DNA of 64,000 nucleotides from Antedon mediterranea (Eukaryota; Echinodermata; Crinoidea; Comatulida; Antedonidae): the NCBI RefSeq assembly GCF_964355755.1, contig NC_092676.1, positions 4,754,288-4,818,287 on the forward strand. Reading direction: 5' to 3'. Position 1 is the first letter of the stretch, and each line of letters starts with the position of its first letter. The position numbers were made by a program, and so were the translations under genes. Positions 33,701 through 48,700 of the stretch are shown in pieces. The notes below the pieces were generated by a model. The model searched no databases. It saw only the letters and a program-made list of their open reading frames with translations, and was not told where the DNA came from.

Positions 33701-36700
33701 AGCCGTACTGGTTCTGGCAAGACATTGTCATTGAAATCGCTGTGGAGGTAGAGTTTTCTTCAAAGTCTCCAAACATAATTCCCATAGAATTTGTAATAGT
33801 GTACTGTAATAGCATAGAGAAAGAAATAGGTTCTCCAAAGTGATTAATTCACTAGAATTAAGCTCTGTCTACACTATCAAACTAGTTTGACAAATAAGTG
33901 TGGTGTGCCCAAATATGGTAGTGATATACCCAAATATGGCAGTGATGTGCCCAAATATGGTAGTGGTATGACATTATGTCCATATATGGGCACATTACAT
34001 TTTTTGTCACATACCGTAAAGTTTGATTGTGTAGACAAGGCTTTAGTTTCCAGAACCACCTTATAGAATATGTGTGGGGACTGTAACATCATGGATGAAT
34101 TAAGCTCGGTCTACTGTATGCTATCAAACCAATGGACATGATGATGTCATATCACTACCATATTTGGGCAAACTAGTAGACCGAGATTAAGAGACTAATA
34201 GTCTGCATTTGGATTTTTGCAGTTTTTTGTTGAAATTTATATCTGGTTGAATCAATAATTATTAGAAAGATAATAAACTTTGACCCTGAAAAATATACTT
34301 GAAAACATGCACCACAATAGAACAAGGCTGCTGATTGCTGAATGTTTTTAAAAGCATTTCACAAATAAGATGTTGTTTTAGCTCCTTAGCCTGCAATCGG
34401 CTCAATTACTACAATACTAAAGAACCAGTTTTGTAACAATGAAGATTAAATCAGCACTAATTGTATTTTCTCACTCATATTTGCTTTTCTTGTGAAGCAA
34501 GGCCAAATAATAAAATAAATGTTGCTCATGGTGATGTAAATAATGATGAAAAAATTCTGTATTTGCACATTTGTTTGTAAGGTGATTTTGATGAGCTCAT
34601 TCGACATTTAGTGGTGCTAGCAGCTGGTCTGATCATTATTAGTTTCTTCACATATCTGTAGTGATTTTAACACATTTTCCGTACTGTATGTAGTTGCAGT
34701 AAAGTATGCCAATATCTTTCAAAGCAAGCGTTCTCAAAGTAAAGTTGTAAGTTGTTTGTAAACTTGTTAATAGTTTGGTTCTGCTCTTACTTGTACTGTA
34801 GGTGATCATTTTTTTAACAACTTACTTTGACACTTTTTGCTTTGAAACTGACTGGTCTTTTCTTTAGCTGACACTGCATGATTGGCAAGATTGTGATTCT
34901 CTTTCAGTGCTGAGTACATTGATGAGTTCTTCAAGACAACCATCTGCTGTACAATAACAGCAAAAGCCTCTGTTAATAATGAATTATGAAACCATTTTTT
35001 TACATAGTATCTGTACAATTTGTTTTAAAGAAAGCTGCTTTCTTTCAACTATCTAAGTTGTATCTTTTGTTTTCTCACTTCAGAGCTGCGTCAATCGCTG
35101 CTAGCCTTGTGGGAGCTCAGGAAGGGAAGAAGCAGAGGATTGTATTATGGCCTGAATTTAACGATGCTGACATTAACACAGAAAGATGGGTAAGCGAAAC
35201 ACATTTATCTAATACAATACATGTATATGGTAAAATAGTAATTGAAACAGCAGTGTATTGTTCCAGTGCTATGAGGTAGCCACTATAAGTTTTTTTTTAA
35301 ATTTAATTTTTAATGTAGGATGCTGCCCACAAGACAAATCAAAAAGATCAGAAGGGGAAGTCTCCTAGTCTGGTAAGCAAGTTTGAAATTAAAGTTATAT
35401 TATTGAAATTAAATTGAAGTGAGCCCTCAATAGTTATTTACAACTTTTCAAACTATTCATGAATAAAATGATGATACAGAACTGTCAAAGTTTAGAGAAG
35501 AAATACTGTAGTATGAATAGATTTATACGTCACATTTAATTGTCTGTTTGTCCTTTAGCATTTCTTTGATGATCCAGATGGACGTATTGATATGCCTCCA
35601 TCGCTACGAAGTAAGGTAGAATGTTGGAAGCGCCCTCATGAGTTTATAACTGACAAAGCCATTGTGGTATATGATGCAGACAACAACAATGACTTTGATT
35701 TGATGTCTAAAAACGAGCACATTCATGATTGTGAAGTAAGTATAAGAGTAAGAATTGTGGTTTGGTGAGAATCACTGATCTTCTATCTTTTGTTTGAATC
35801 GTAGATAAATCATCTCAATTCCCACCAATGCCGTATATGGTAGCACAATGTATGTTTGTCATGTGAGGAATATAGTCACCTATTATTAAGCCCTTGGCAC
35901 TTGTTGTATTTCATCAGCTAATAATGCTATAAATAGATATTTTGGGAGGTTTTTTTGGAATGAAAAGTTTGTTTGAACAATTTATAATAAGAAATACCTG
36001 GACAGTGAGTGAATCATAAAACAACAGCATAATATTAACTTTAAATTAGTTCCAAATTTTTAATAAAATAGAATATATATATTTCATATAATTATTAATA
36101 TAAGATAATATAAGATAATAAATAATAATAAATATGTCTATATATTATTTTTGTTTATATCTATAACATTAAAAATGCATCACATTATTTATTCAAACTA
36201 CAGTACTGTAGTAAGATAACTAACTAACCTTAAACACATTACTGAATGGAGCACCACAACCAAGGGTACTTAGATACATAATTTATGATTGTATTATTTT
36301 AAAGTCTAACATTGCTTTGGTTTCATCAACATTCAATAGATATGTTAACCATAGTTATTTCGGGATTCCTCCGTGTGTATTTATAGCAGAGAGTATAATA
36401 ATAATAATATTAATAATAATAGTTTAATCTTGGACCTATAAATTAGGTTCATAGTATACTATAATGAACCTTTGGACTCAGTTCAGACATTTACGCAAAC
36501 AATAACAGTGTAGTATGACATGTTTATAAACAATAACAATTAAATTAATTAAACTTTTTCATTACTTCTGTATTAAAAGTAATGGCTTAAGAGATTCTTT
36601 GAACCAATGGGCACAACAATGAGCCTAACCAATGAATCAAAAATGATAATTTGGAAAAACCCAAACAATGTTGTGGAATATTTAAAACTGTGGTTAGTGT

Positions 36701-39700
36701 AAGTTGTTTTTGTATTAAAGTTTACTTTGTATATTAAAATTTTTTCAACTATATTCTGTTTATTAAATGATGTTTCAAACTTATTTTAAATCTAAAAACA
36801 ATTTAATTTAAATTCAATTGATGATTATAGAAAATATTGAGATTAAACACTGAAATATTCATTCCAATATATAGGAAGTAATTTTACAGCCTAAATAATT
36901 GCTGATATAAATTACTATAAACTAGATGGAACGCTCGCTTCGCTCGCGTACCATCTAGGTCGTGCCCACAGATGGTTCTCGAATACACAGTATTTCCAGC
37001 GAGAAAAAAAATGGAGATTTCAAATGTACGTACCGCAGGACTATAATACATTATCGTTTACAGAAACGAATAAATATACACAATGATTTATGTAGTCAAC
37101 CAAAATTAGCACCCTGGGAATTACTTCCAAGAGAGAAACAAAATGAGTCAAATTTTTTTATTTGGACTCATTTAAACAAACTCAATTTGTGTTTTGTATG
37201 TAACATTAAGGGTTGAGGGATGGGGGAAGAAGATAGGTACAAAGAGGAAACATTTTAAAATATATTCTTATCCACTCAGTAACGAAATATTGTTTTTAAT
37301 GTTTTATAGGCCTATAAATAATATACCACTAAATACAGTAAAACATTTACGATTTAATACGGTACTTTGTTAAAACTCTCACTGTCATAGTCGATTGAAA
37401 TAGTAAAGTACATGTAACGATACACCACTACGACGTTTATATATTTTTAAATTATTAATTAATACAAACGTTGAGAAGCAACTGTCAGTAATAACGTTTA
37501 TTTATTTGTTTATTATATGTTTATAATCTAACAGTAGGGCCTACCCACACTCACAGTAATAAAGTTTATTTGTATATATTTTTATATTACATCTAACAGT
37601 ACCAACACTCACAGTAAGAAATTTGCGATTCAAATTGGGATCAAAAGTGGTTAATACCTTAACAGTATTGTACAGCATTGCAATACTATTTATGTTTATT
37701 CTCCAAGGGGGCCCATAAATCTAAATCTATACCTCTATGGTTAAACCAAATAATTTGGAATGTTTATTTGTATATTATATGTTTATAATCTAACAGTAGG
37801 GCTTACCCACACTCACAGTAATAAAGTTTATTTGTATATATTTTTATATTACATCTAACAGTACCAACACTCACAGTAAGAAATTTGCGATTCAAATTGC
37901 GATCAAAAGTGGTTAATACCTTAACAGTATTGTACAGCATTGCAATACTATTTATGTTTATTCTCCAAGGGGGCCCATAAATCTAAATCTATACCTGTAT
38001 GGTTAAACCAAATAATTTGGAATGTTCCATTCATCACAAATCAATACATTTGTAAAAACGTATATTAAATGTATCAAAATAGTATTTTTTAAAGAAAATC
38101 GGCCTGTCTTCAACATTATGATGCTGTACTCGAACTGTTCAACCGGTTTTCAGCTATTAAAAACAATTATCGTAGGAGGAGATAGGAAAATGCGAAGCCT
38201 CCTCGCATTTTTGTGGCGGGTATTTTTCAAGATGGACATCCATTAGACAGTGTATACCACGATCGGAAAACACCCCTATTTGGGGCAAATCGTTGAACCT
38301 AAATTCGTTTTAATCGTCAATAACTAATTATCTAACTTAATTTAATTAGTAAACAGGGTTACATCAGGTGGTTAAAATCAGTACCGAAAGTACGAACCAA
38401 CTTTATATACCATCGAGTAAAAATTCTAGAAGTAAGGCGCGATTTACCGAATTTTGCCCTTACGTAAATTTATATATAGATGATTGTATAACAATACAAT
38501 TGTTAATAACAAAATATAACTTAATTGAAACCATTGCTGTCTTCTGTAGCGATGACGATGATATTGTCGTTTCCCACAATCTCGATTCCCTCTTTCTTTT
38601 TGATTATTGTCTGGTAGCAGTCCATTTTTTCCAACAATGCCATTTTACTTCTCTCACTTTTTACAACCAAAATGTCGCCGTTTATCTGCAACTTTTTTTT
38701 TTCATTTTCGGTCTTCATGAAAGTACCACTAGATAACAAGTTTACTTCGTGTTGCGATACGTTAGTTGGTCGATGGCGATTTATGATAACTGTTTTCGTT
38801 TCTTCATTGGCAATAACGATAGTGTTGCCATTTCCTTTGATAGTAATTTGCTCTTTTTTAGTTTTCATTAGAAAGTTTGACATCTTATTATTGTTTACTA
38901 AAAGATAGTAACTTTATCTTGATGTAATTAGTAGACTTGTTCAAATTTTTATTAGCGTGGTTCATTATATAGCGTCTGGGTGTAAATTCCCAATTTTGTT
39001 TTTATAAATATTACATTAATAATTATTTGTAATGATAATGAAAAATAACTTTAATTAGTTGGAATGTTACAGTTAATATAATGCAAATATAAGGTTCTTT
39101 TGTTCAGTTTGACCAATCAATGATCTGTATTTTGATTTGTTGTGGAGTTTTGGAAAGTTTTAAAATGTCTGATACATGATGACTCATTACCCTCTATGTA
39201 GTTGCCATTAGAACAACCACCATCATTCTCTCTGGTTTTCTCTCCCACTTTCTAACTGATTCTTATTTCATTTTTTTTTATTATTTAGATGTAAACAAAA
39301 CATTTTTTTTCTTTCTACAGTTCAATATTAATAAGGAAACATTTTTTGTTTTCATTTTTCAATTTATTTCAACTTTTTGGATTTTTACCACAACAATTGA
39401 GGTCTGTCTTTCAGTCTGTTTACTGTCCTGAGTTTTTTCAATCAATTTTCAAAATCTTTTATTTTGTTTTAAAAGTTTTAAAAGTATTATGTGTATTAAG
39501 CACTGAAATTGTTACTGCTGTGACTATAAAAGTGCAACAATGTATGAACTGTGTTTCAAAGTGGAAGTTTTATGAGTAGTCATTGTTACAATAAACAAAT
39601 GCAATAAATGTATCATGGTTCTTAAAGAAAGCTTGCGATTATTGCATGAACATGTTAAAGATTAAGTTAAGTATAGTAACTGCAGTAGAATATTTTTTTA

Positions 39701-42700
39701 GAAATGATTCCTAATATCTTTTTTTATAATTCTTTATCAGGTTATACGTTGGATAATCAGTCAAATTAATTGCTTATGGAAATCGACGACAGCAAACTCC
39801 ACTGATGGAGAAACATCTAATATCAGTGTTTCTGGTGGCGAGATGCATACATGGCGACCGTGGGATCATATATTTTCACTGTGTAAAGTTGGAAAAGGAC
39901 CTCATGTTCCTTTGCACAACCCTCATGGCAAATACGTTGTCAGATTGTATTGGATGGTGAGTTTTTACAAAGAATAAACAAATATTGAAATTTCAAATAG
40001 AGAAAATTTCTTTTTGTTTGTCAATGATACACTTGAAAGTTTTCTACATACCTTTTACTATGTCAACTATACTATAACTTTTAAACTATTAGTTTTAACA
40101 GTTATAGTATAGTTTAACTATAACTTAGTCAATGGTTATATTATTTGAAACTAGGCTACTTTGATGAGCAGCAACTGGATCAGTTATTCGGATGTTTTTA
40201 TTGCCATTTACCATGATTATCTGTTAAAAAACTATCACTATTACTATTTGTATGCCTAGTGTGTAAACATTATTGACATAATTTCATAAACATCTTCATG
40301 TCGTACAACTACTCGTAACATTTTTTCTCAACTTTCTATCATCTAAAAGTCGTAGTTAGTCATGCCTCGGGTCACATTCTATGGTCACCGTACAGATAGG
40401 CTACTACATCAGTACTTCTATGAATGGATGACTAGCCGGTGACAATAACGCTAGTTGGTCATACCCAGTACCGTTTTGATTTTAGGATCATTCGGGAAAC
40501 CACCTCACGACAAAAAACCATTTGTTTACTGCTCAATATTGTTCTATTGGTTGCTAATACTTACCTTGTATGTAAAGCTCTGTCTGTATCTGTACAGTAT
40601 CAAACTTTGTGTGACAAAAAGTGATATGCCCAAATATGGTAGCGATATGACATCATCAAGTTGAAATCTTGCCAAAACAATGCAAATTTTGATATGGAAA
40701 TTTTCAAAAAAAGATCAAAGTGAACTCAAAAACAAATTTTGTACAATATTATTTATAAATATAATTATATCATCACGTCCATATATGGGCACATCACATT
40801 TTGTTGTCACATAAAGTTTGATAGTGTAGACAGAGCTAGCTGTAGGTGTGCAAGTTGGAATCTTGCCAAGACAATGCAAATTTGTTATGGAAATTTCCAA
40901 AAAAACATCGAAGTGGACTTTGAAACAAATTCTCAAAAATATTATTTATAAAAATAATTTTATTGTCATAATTTTATTTCAATAAAATATTGATATAAAG
41001 TAAATTTTATTTTAAGGGTTGTTGGAGAAAAGTGACAGTGGATGACACAATTCCGTTTGACAATACCGGTAAAATGCTTCTGCCCGCTAGCACGCTCCAA
41101 CATGAAATATGGCCGATGATTCTTAGCAAGGCTATTATCAAAGTTATTTCTCTTGAGTAAGTACATAAAGTTTAATTTTGAAGAATGTTCGGGAACTTTA
41201 ATTTTGTCAAATTAAATTTTTTAAATTAAAAAGATGTAGCCAAATGCTAAAAGTATTATAATGAAATCTCAATATATAAAAGTGGGGGCAACAAAATGAA
41301 ATTTTACATAGTTGTGGCATAAAATTTTCCAGAAAAAAAAAACAAAGGCACAAAAACTGGAAACTCTAAAACTAAAACCACAGACTTTATATAAAGTTCA
41401 AAATATCTCTTGAAATTGAAATTACATTTAGAAATTCCAAAATTCATTTTGGACAACAACAGTTCACATAACCTTCCTCATCATTGAGCCAGGGAAACAA
41501 CTATATTGAATCAAATGCTGCTATTGCAATGGATAGGAAGAAAAGTAAATACACTCCCTGCACATAAACCAATTCTTTTTAAATAACTAATTATGAGTCA
41601 CATTTTTGATTAACAGATATCATAAATAATAATAAAGCCCATGACTCTGAAACATGTTTGAAACAACTTCAAAGAAATGGAAGCAGAATTTAGATTCTGG
41701 GGAATCCAGTTGTAATGTTTCAGATCATACTGTATGGTCTGTGCTACTCCAGCATCAGTTGAGTTTGATGTTGTTGAAATTGATCAATCCTATGACTCAT
41801 TGTGAGCAATAAAATAATTGTCTTTTATATAAATTGCATATTATACTTTGTACATCTACAAATCTATGTTTCAAGTTTGGACAAGTCTTATTGAACACAA
41901 ATTCAAAGTTACCAGTTAAGTAAACTATAATTCCATTATTCTCCTGTTTGTGAGTCAAACCTCTATACTGGGGGATTGCCCAGAGCCTGAAATTAGATTG
42001 AATTACAATTAGTGATGGAAAAGTACTGATGTTGTATGATGAAATAATAAAAGCCTTTTGTTTGATTGATTTTCAAGAATTTTCTCTTGAATAAACAATA
42101 TTTTATTTTAAAACTGTTAAAGATTTTTTTTTAATATTTAATTTTAAACACTAAATATTAATTATATTAAATCGCAACAATTATGATTTATCTCAATCAT
42201 GCATTCTTTGCTCATAATCATTCCTTAAAATAGACACTTTTACAATACATACAATGCTTTATTAATTTGTACAAAGCATGAAGACATAATAGGTTATAAA
42301 AAATGAAGACAAATTTTGAACAAACCTAAGATTGGCTTTTCTCTTTCTGTTCATTAAAAGCTTTTAGTTAGTAGAAATTAATATTTTTAGAAAAGGTTTT
42401 TATGAGTCGTGTAGGTTTAAACCCTGTGCGATGACACAGATTGTGGTGGAATTGTTAGGTGACAGATAGATATGGACTACTGATTTTTTTTTTGTGTTTT
42501 TCTGCAAAAGGCCTCTACCTCAATATTTTTTATAGTTTATTAAAATTATAAAAAAAAGCATGGCCAACTTCATTTTAATTAGTAAAATATTAAAAAATTG
42601 TACAGAATGTGGATCCTGGTTCGGATCCAAAATTGAATGGCGTTGTCCGTGACCACATATCTGTCTGGTTTTTGGTAAAGATCCGTCTTTGACACAAAAT

Positions 42701-45700
42701 ATAACTTCCTAGGCGGGGTGATAATAATAACATAATATAAATGTAATCATACATGTGACTATGAAGCATGTTTGGATTTTACAGTCAATTTAAAGCTTTG
42801 TTTGGCATTTCTGGAAAACCTGTTTACTTCAGAAACTGATTGCCTGTGCTACTGACGTACTGTAGCATCAGTTCAATTTGTTATTTCTACGCCACATCAG
42901 AAACGCTCAGTCCATTAACTCATTGAAAATCATCAAATATTTTTTCTTTATATTGTAGTAGAACACAGAACACACAAACTATGATTTCTTCAAGTTTGGA
43001 AAAGTCTGAATTATTAAATTGAACAGATTTTCTATTGCCTTTTTCTGAGTCAAACACATTCATTCCTGACTGGGGGAATTGCCCAGAGCCTAAAATTAGA
43101 TTGAATTGAAATTTAGTGATGGGAAAGTACTGATTGTTAATGTTATATGATGAATTATAATAAAAGCATTTTGATTATCAAGAATTTTCTTTTGATGATT
43201 AAACAATATTTTATTTACATTTTGAAGATTTTTAGTAATTTTAGCCATACTTTATTTTATTTACCTCATTCATGCATTCTTTGATAACAATAATTCCTTA
43301 AAATAGACACATTTACAATATATTTGCATTATTAATTTTTACAAACATTAATGGGTTTTAAAAAATTCTTACAAAAGTTCACAAAATTTTGAACAAACCT
43401 AAGATTGGCCCTTTTCTCTTTCTGTTAATTATTAGAATCTTTTAAACATAGTTTTAGAAAAGGTTTTTATGAGCTAGGTAGGTTTAAACCATATGTGATG
43501 ACACATACTGTGATGGAATTGTTTTGATTATTCTCTTGCCTTCATATTACAGTAGTTGACAGAAAAGTTAACAGAAAAAAAAGTGGTAATCCTATGACTC
43601 ATTTCAATTACTTTGTTTTTCATCAACTTCCACTACAGTACATGTGATATCTATGGCTACAGTATTTTCTTGTGTTATCTGTGTTTATGTCTGATGCTTG
43701 TATACATGATAAATATAACATGTTATGTTGTTTAAATAAATTGCCTTTTAATTGTTAAATTATGCCTATACTTGAAGTTTTGTTTTTTTATCTTCTAGTT
43801 ACAATGGAGGCAGCAGTAACTCTGAGCTTGGGGATATGACAGTTTTGCAACTTTTTAGTGGGTGGTTACCTGAAACTATACCGTTACAGTGAGTATTACA
43901 GGATAATTATCTTTGCTTATATTTTATTATATTTTATACCATGAGAATAGATAGAAGAATAGAAATATATATATTAGAAATAGAAATTTCTTTTATCAAA
44001 CCAATATTAAAAAAGACTACTTAGATGGTGTACCTTAAGAATGTTGTTGTTCATGAAAATAAAAAAAAGAATGACATTTCTAACAAGATTGTAGATGTTC
44101 ATCATCATTATTCTTCTGTAGAAACTCTTTGTGTAAAAAAAACAAAACTGTTAAAGATGTATTGTCCTCCCAAAACGTGAAAAATGAAGATTAATTAAAT
44201 CAGACTTTGAATAGGTTATTTTGTAGTTTTAATAAAGTTCTCTTCCATAGAAAAAAAAAGAAAACTAAATGTTTTCACTTATAAAATGACAAAATAAATT
44301 CAAGAAAACCCCCATTGACAGTTTTTTAAGGTACAGTAGGTAATTTCTACCATCACAATTTCTATTTTTCTAATATTGGTTTGATAAACTGAAAATTTAA
44401 TCTCATTTTGTTTTATACTACAAATCAGATGAACATTTACAACTACTGTATGCAACGTTGAAGATGTAAAAAAAGAAATAGTTCTTTAGAAGGAAATGTA
44501 GATGCAGAAGAAATAACCTCCTAAAAATTCTCTATCATTACATATCTGCCATTCACTGGTTAATTCAAATATTATCATGCTTTTTTACTTTTGTATTATC
44601 TGACATTATTCAGTGTATCTTCTAGCAATTTTACATTATTAAATTTGACTTAATTTTTAAAGCACATTTTATTTTTGTTATTGTTATTACATAGTGCAAA
44701 AATAGTAAACATAACCTTTGAACTTGGCCAGACTATTATCTGTCTATAACAATAAAATAATAGAAAAGAAATAATAGAAATTCCCAATCTTTATTTAGAA
44801 TGGGGTTACAAAGAGACTAGGTCACAATTGAATAGCTTTCTTTATTTTGACTAGTAATTGTGAGGATAAAAAAAACACCACCCTTTATTAATTTGTATAG
44901 GCATACAATAATACAGTACAAGATGTGTACAATTATTCTTGTGTTCATTTGTAAACAGACTGAAAATAAAGCTTTTCTAATCATAGAGATATTATATCTC
45001 TATGTTCTAATATAACATGAATTTCATTGCTATATGGTTGTTATTTACTTTAAAAACAACTGCTTACATGAAAAAGTAAAGTTTATAGCATTTTAAAGCT
45101 TTTTTGTCTTTCAAACTAGGAGTAATTGTTCAATGGTCTGTTACTGCGAAAATGACAGTGTTAAGAAAACTTGCATTTTTTAAAACACATACTATAACAA
45201 TTGTATTAAATAATGTCAGAGAAACAAATTATTTTATCCTATAGTTATTGCTATTCTACATCATTGGGATTTAAAATGTGTATCTTTAGAATAAGTTTTT
45301 CTCTTAATTATTTAAAGTGTTCTTTATCACTAGGCATATGTTTACTAAGTATATTAGTCAGAAAAATAAAAGTAACTCTAGGAAGGCAGAAGAAAAGTCT
45401 GAATCTCAAATTGAAGCTGACAAAGAAACTGGTTTTGTAAACAGGCGAGACTTTCTAAACGTTTTTAGATAAAAAATTTTCTGTGTTTTCTTAAAGTTTT
45501 TAGAGTTAGTTACAGTATTTGAGAATTCTGTTTTGCTTACTAACAATGTTCCCAATTTTTTTTTCTAAAATGTTTATTTTGTGTGTTTTCTGATAATATA
45601 TTATTAAATTTAGGAATTTTATAGTATTTTCACTAATACGTCTTGTTTTTAGAAATTGTGATTTTTCTTATTTTAAAACCATTTTAGTTTATAATAAAAT

Positions 45701-48700
45701 GGTTGTCTGTTTGTCGAATGAACTGGATATGAAAAATATATTTTTTATTTTTGTTAAAGTATAATGAAACTCTTTTAATTAAATACAGTAAACTTTCCAA
45801 AAATCTGCCTGGTCCAAAATGTCTTGTTTCTGAAAAACCAGACTAAACTTGATTTGGGACCACTTGACCTATGGACAAATAAAACAATTACAATTTAAGT
45901 ACAGATAATAAATACATTGATATTACAATTTTGCAAAAACAATGCCATTTATTTTTAAAGGAAAAAGGAAAGTCCCTGTCAACAAATATCTTTTAATTTA
46001 ATTAAATTGTCATGTTATGAATATCAATTTGATTTAAAAATACTTTCTATAGAACTTTAGTTAAATTGAATTTATTCCTTGTTTTGGTTGAATACCAATG
46101 CCATGATTGTTATGACCTTGAGTTGAAGTTATATACAAAACGAGAAATTTCTTTAATGTCTATAACATTTTCAATGCATTTACAGATATATTTAATAGAG
46201 TCACTGTAAACGTCTTGCATCATTTTTGTACATATATTTTTAGAAGTAAATGCATTGTTATGATGAATAACATAACAAAGGTGTGGTGGTATTGCAGCAG
46301 CAGAGGGCCTAATAATATATATAATAATACAAACAATGTATAGATAACTAATAAAGATCAAATAAAAGGTATAAATGAATAATAGAGCACCAAATAAGGT
46401 ACAAATAAATAATGAAACACCAAATAAGGTATGAATAAATAAATAATAAAACACCAAATAAGGTATGAATAAATAAATAATAAAACACCAAATAAGGTAC
46501 AAATAAATAATAAAACACCAAATAAGGTACAAATAAATAATAAAACACCAAATACAGGTACAAATAAATAATAAAACACCAAATAAGGTACAAATAAATA
46601 ATAAAACACCAAATACAGGTACAAATAAATAATAAAACGCCAAATACAGGTACAAATAAATAATAAAACACCAAATAAGGTACAAATAAATAATAAAACA
46701 CCAAATAAGGTACAAATAAATAATAAAACACCAAATAAGGTACAAATAAATAATAAAACACCAAATAAGGTACAAATAAATAATAAAACACCAAATACAG
46801 GTACAAATACATAATAAAACGCCATATACAGGTACAAATAAATAATAAAACACCAAATACAGGTACAAATAAATAATAAAACACCAAATACAGGTACAAA
46901 TAAATAATAAAACACCAAATAAGGTACAAATAAATAATAAAACACCAAATAAGGTACAAATAAATAATAAAACACCAAATAAGGTACAAATAAATAATAA
47001 AACACCAAATACAGGTACAAATAAATAATAAAACACCAAATACAGGTACAAATAAATAATAAAACACCAAATAAGGTACAAATAAATAATAAAACACCAA
47101 ATAAGGTACAAATAAATAATAAAACACCAAATAAGGTACAAATAAATAATAAAACACCAAATAAGGTACAAATAAATAATAAAACACCAAATACAGGTAC
47201 AAATAAATAATAAAACACCAAATACAGGTACAAATAAATAATAAAACACCAAATACAGGTACAAATAAATAATAAAACACCAAATACAGGTACAAATAAA
47301 TACTGAGAAAATTCCACATAATAATACAACTGGAAATCAGTCTTGAAGTAATAAGAAGTTTCTAACTAACTTTAATTTAATATATTATGTAAATATATAA
47401 AGTGGAATAACTTTTCAATTAAGCAAAATTAAAGTAGAAAAGAAAAAAACTACAGTAAGTCAGTCTAGCATAATTTGGTACACTCTCTCTACAGGTATGG
47501 ACACTTGGCTCAGGTCTGGAAGTTACTCAAAGAAATCCTGCCAGAGTTTAAGCTACCCGATCCAGAGGTAGAATCTGGCAACCAAGATAATGTAACAACA
47601 ACAAAGAATGGGAAGAAGGATGGTAAAAAGGAGGAAGAAGTTGGAACTAAAAAAGAAGACCGGCCCAAAGAAAGAGATCAAAAATGTAAGATTTTCTGTG
47701 ATTTAGGATCACCCAATTGCATCATCTGGAACCTGTCTAAAAATAGAATAATGATGCACATGTAAGGTGATTCTTGGTAATCAAGGAAACTGTTTAACAA
47801 AGAAAATATTAAAAAGGTTAAAAATCCAAACAAGGAATAATTATATTATGCTTTATTTTCAGAAGACAAGAGAGTAGTGTTTAATTAATTTCTAATCTGC
47901 ATTTTTAAAACAGTGTTTTAATATAGGCCTAAATAGTATTTTAACATTGCCTTTTGCAATTTTATGTATTTTTCTTTGTTGTTTTATTGTCTTAATTATG
48001 CCAATTAGTAAAACAAATTTCCATTTTAAAGTAGACCAATACAATTTTTGGAATCTATTATTATTATCTAAAGTGTCCGCTTTTTGGTGGGTGTTCCCTG
48101 AATAGGATATAGTATTGATACTAGTATTGGTATTTTATGGTTTTCACTCTTGTTTTATATTACAGTGGAAAAAGAAACAAAAGCTGGCAAAGACGACAAG
48201 AAGGATAAGAAAGACAAAGAAAAACGTAAGTTATTTACCCAACTATTCTTGGTGAGTATTTATGGGTGTAACACGGAATTTCCCGAGTCAAAAATAAACA
48301 TTATTCATACTGACCTTGAAAATATTAAAAATAAATGTATAGAAACAGTTTGTAAAGTTGAAAATATAATAATTTAAGTAATTATGATATAAGTAATTAA
48401 TAAGTAAGTTACACACAGTAGAAATATAAAAGAAGGTTGAGATTTAACAGCAACAGAACAATACAAAGAACACAAGATAAGTAACTTTGTTCATTTCTTA
48501 TAAACACAGGCCTACAGTTAGAGAAGGATGGTTCTGTTTTAGGTTGGTTATTGCACTCTACTAAACCCGGTTGTTGTGTGATTATCTAACTTGTTTGTTT
48601 TTTTGCTGTTTTGAAGTGCTTTGTGTGTATATTGTTTATATTTAAAAAAAGTATAAATACACTACATGGTCTTAACATATTCAATTGGGAATTGTTATGC

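Larger units (their letters stand above)
35084..43888 (+). other. ADGB: Androglobin N-terminal calpain-like domain exons
   Basis: Six exons cover this region. The first holds the conserved LWPEFNDADINTERW; the third has FFDDPDGRIDMPPSL and CWKRPHEF. The fourth has VIRWIISQINCLWKS and the long GKYVVRLYWMG, and the fifth continues CWRKVTVDDTIPFDN and LWPMILSKAIIKVISLD. The sixth has DYNGGSSNSELGDM and GWLPETIPL. The W-R-K-V-x-[VI]-D-D and W-x-x-[ILM]-L-x-K-A-x-x-K patterns with a downstream Gly-rich turn are those of the calpain protease core. I do not see the usual calpain active-site GDCW segment, so I do not claim catalytic activity. Confidence 0.92.

Noticed and set aside
38368-38908. Plus-strand frames of 122 and 78 codons opposite the nested ORF
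   Set aside because: They have poor composition (Phe/Ser-rich). They mirror the minus-strand frame, which has better start context and internal repeats.
46110-47329. Three long minus-strand open frames of 323-384 codons, looking like a multi-pass membrane protein
   Set aside because: They are translations of the 30/31-base minisatellite. The YLYLVFYYLFVPVFGVL-type repeats come from a stop-poor AT-rich unit.
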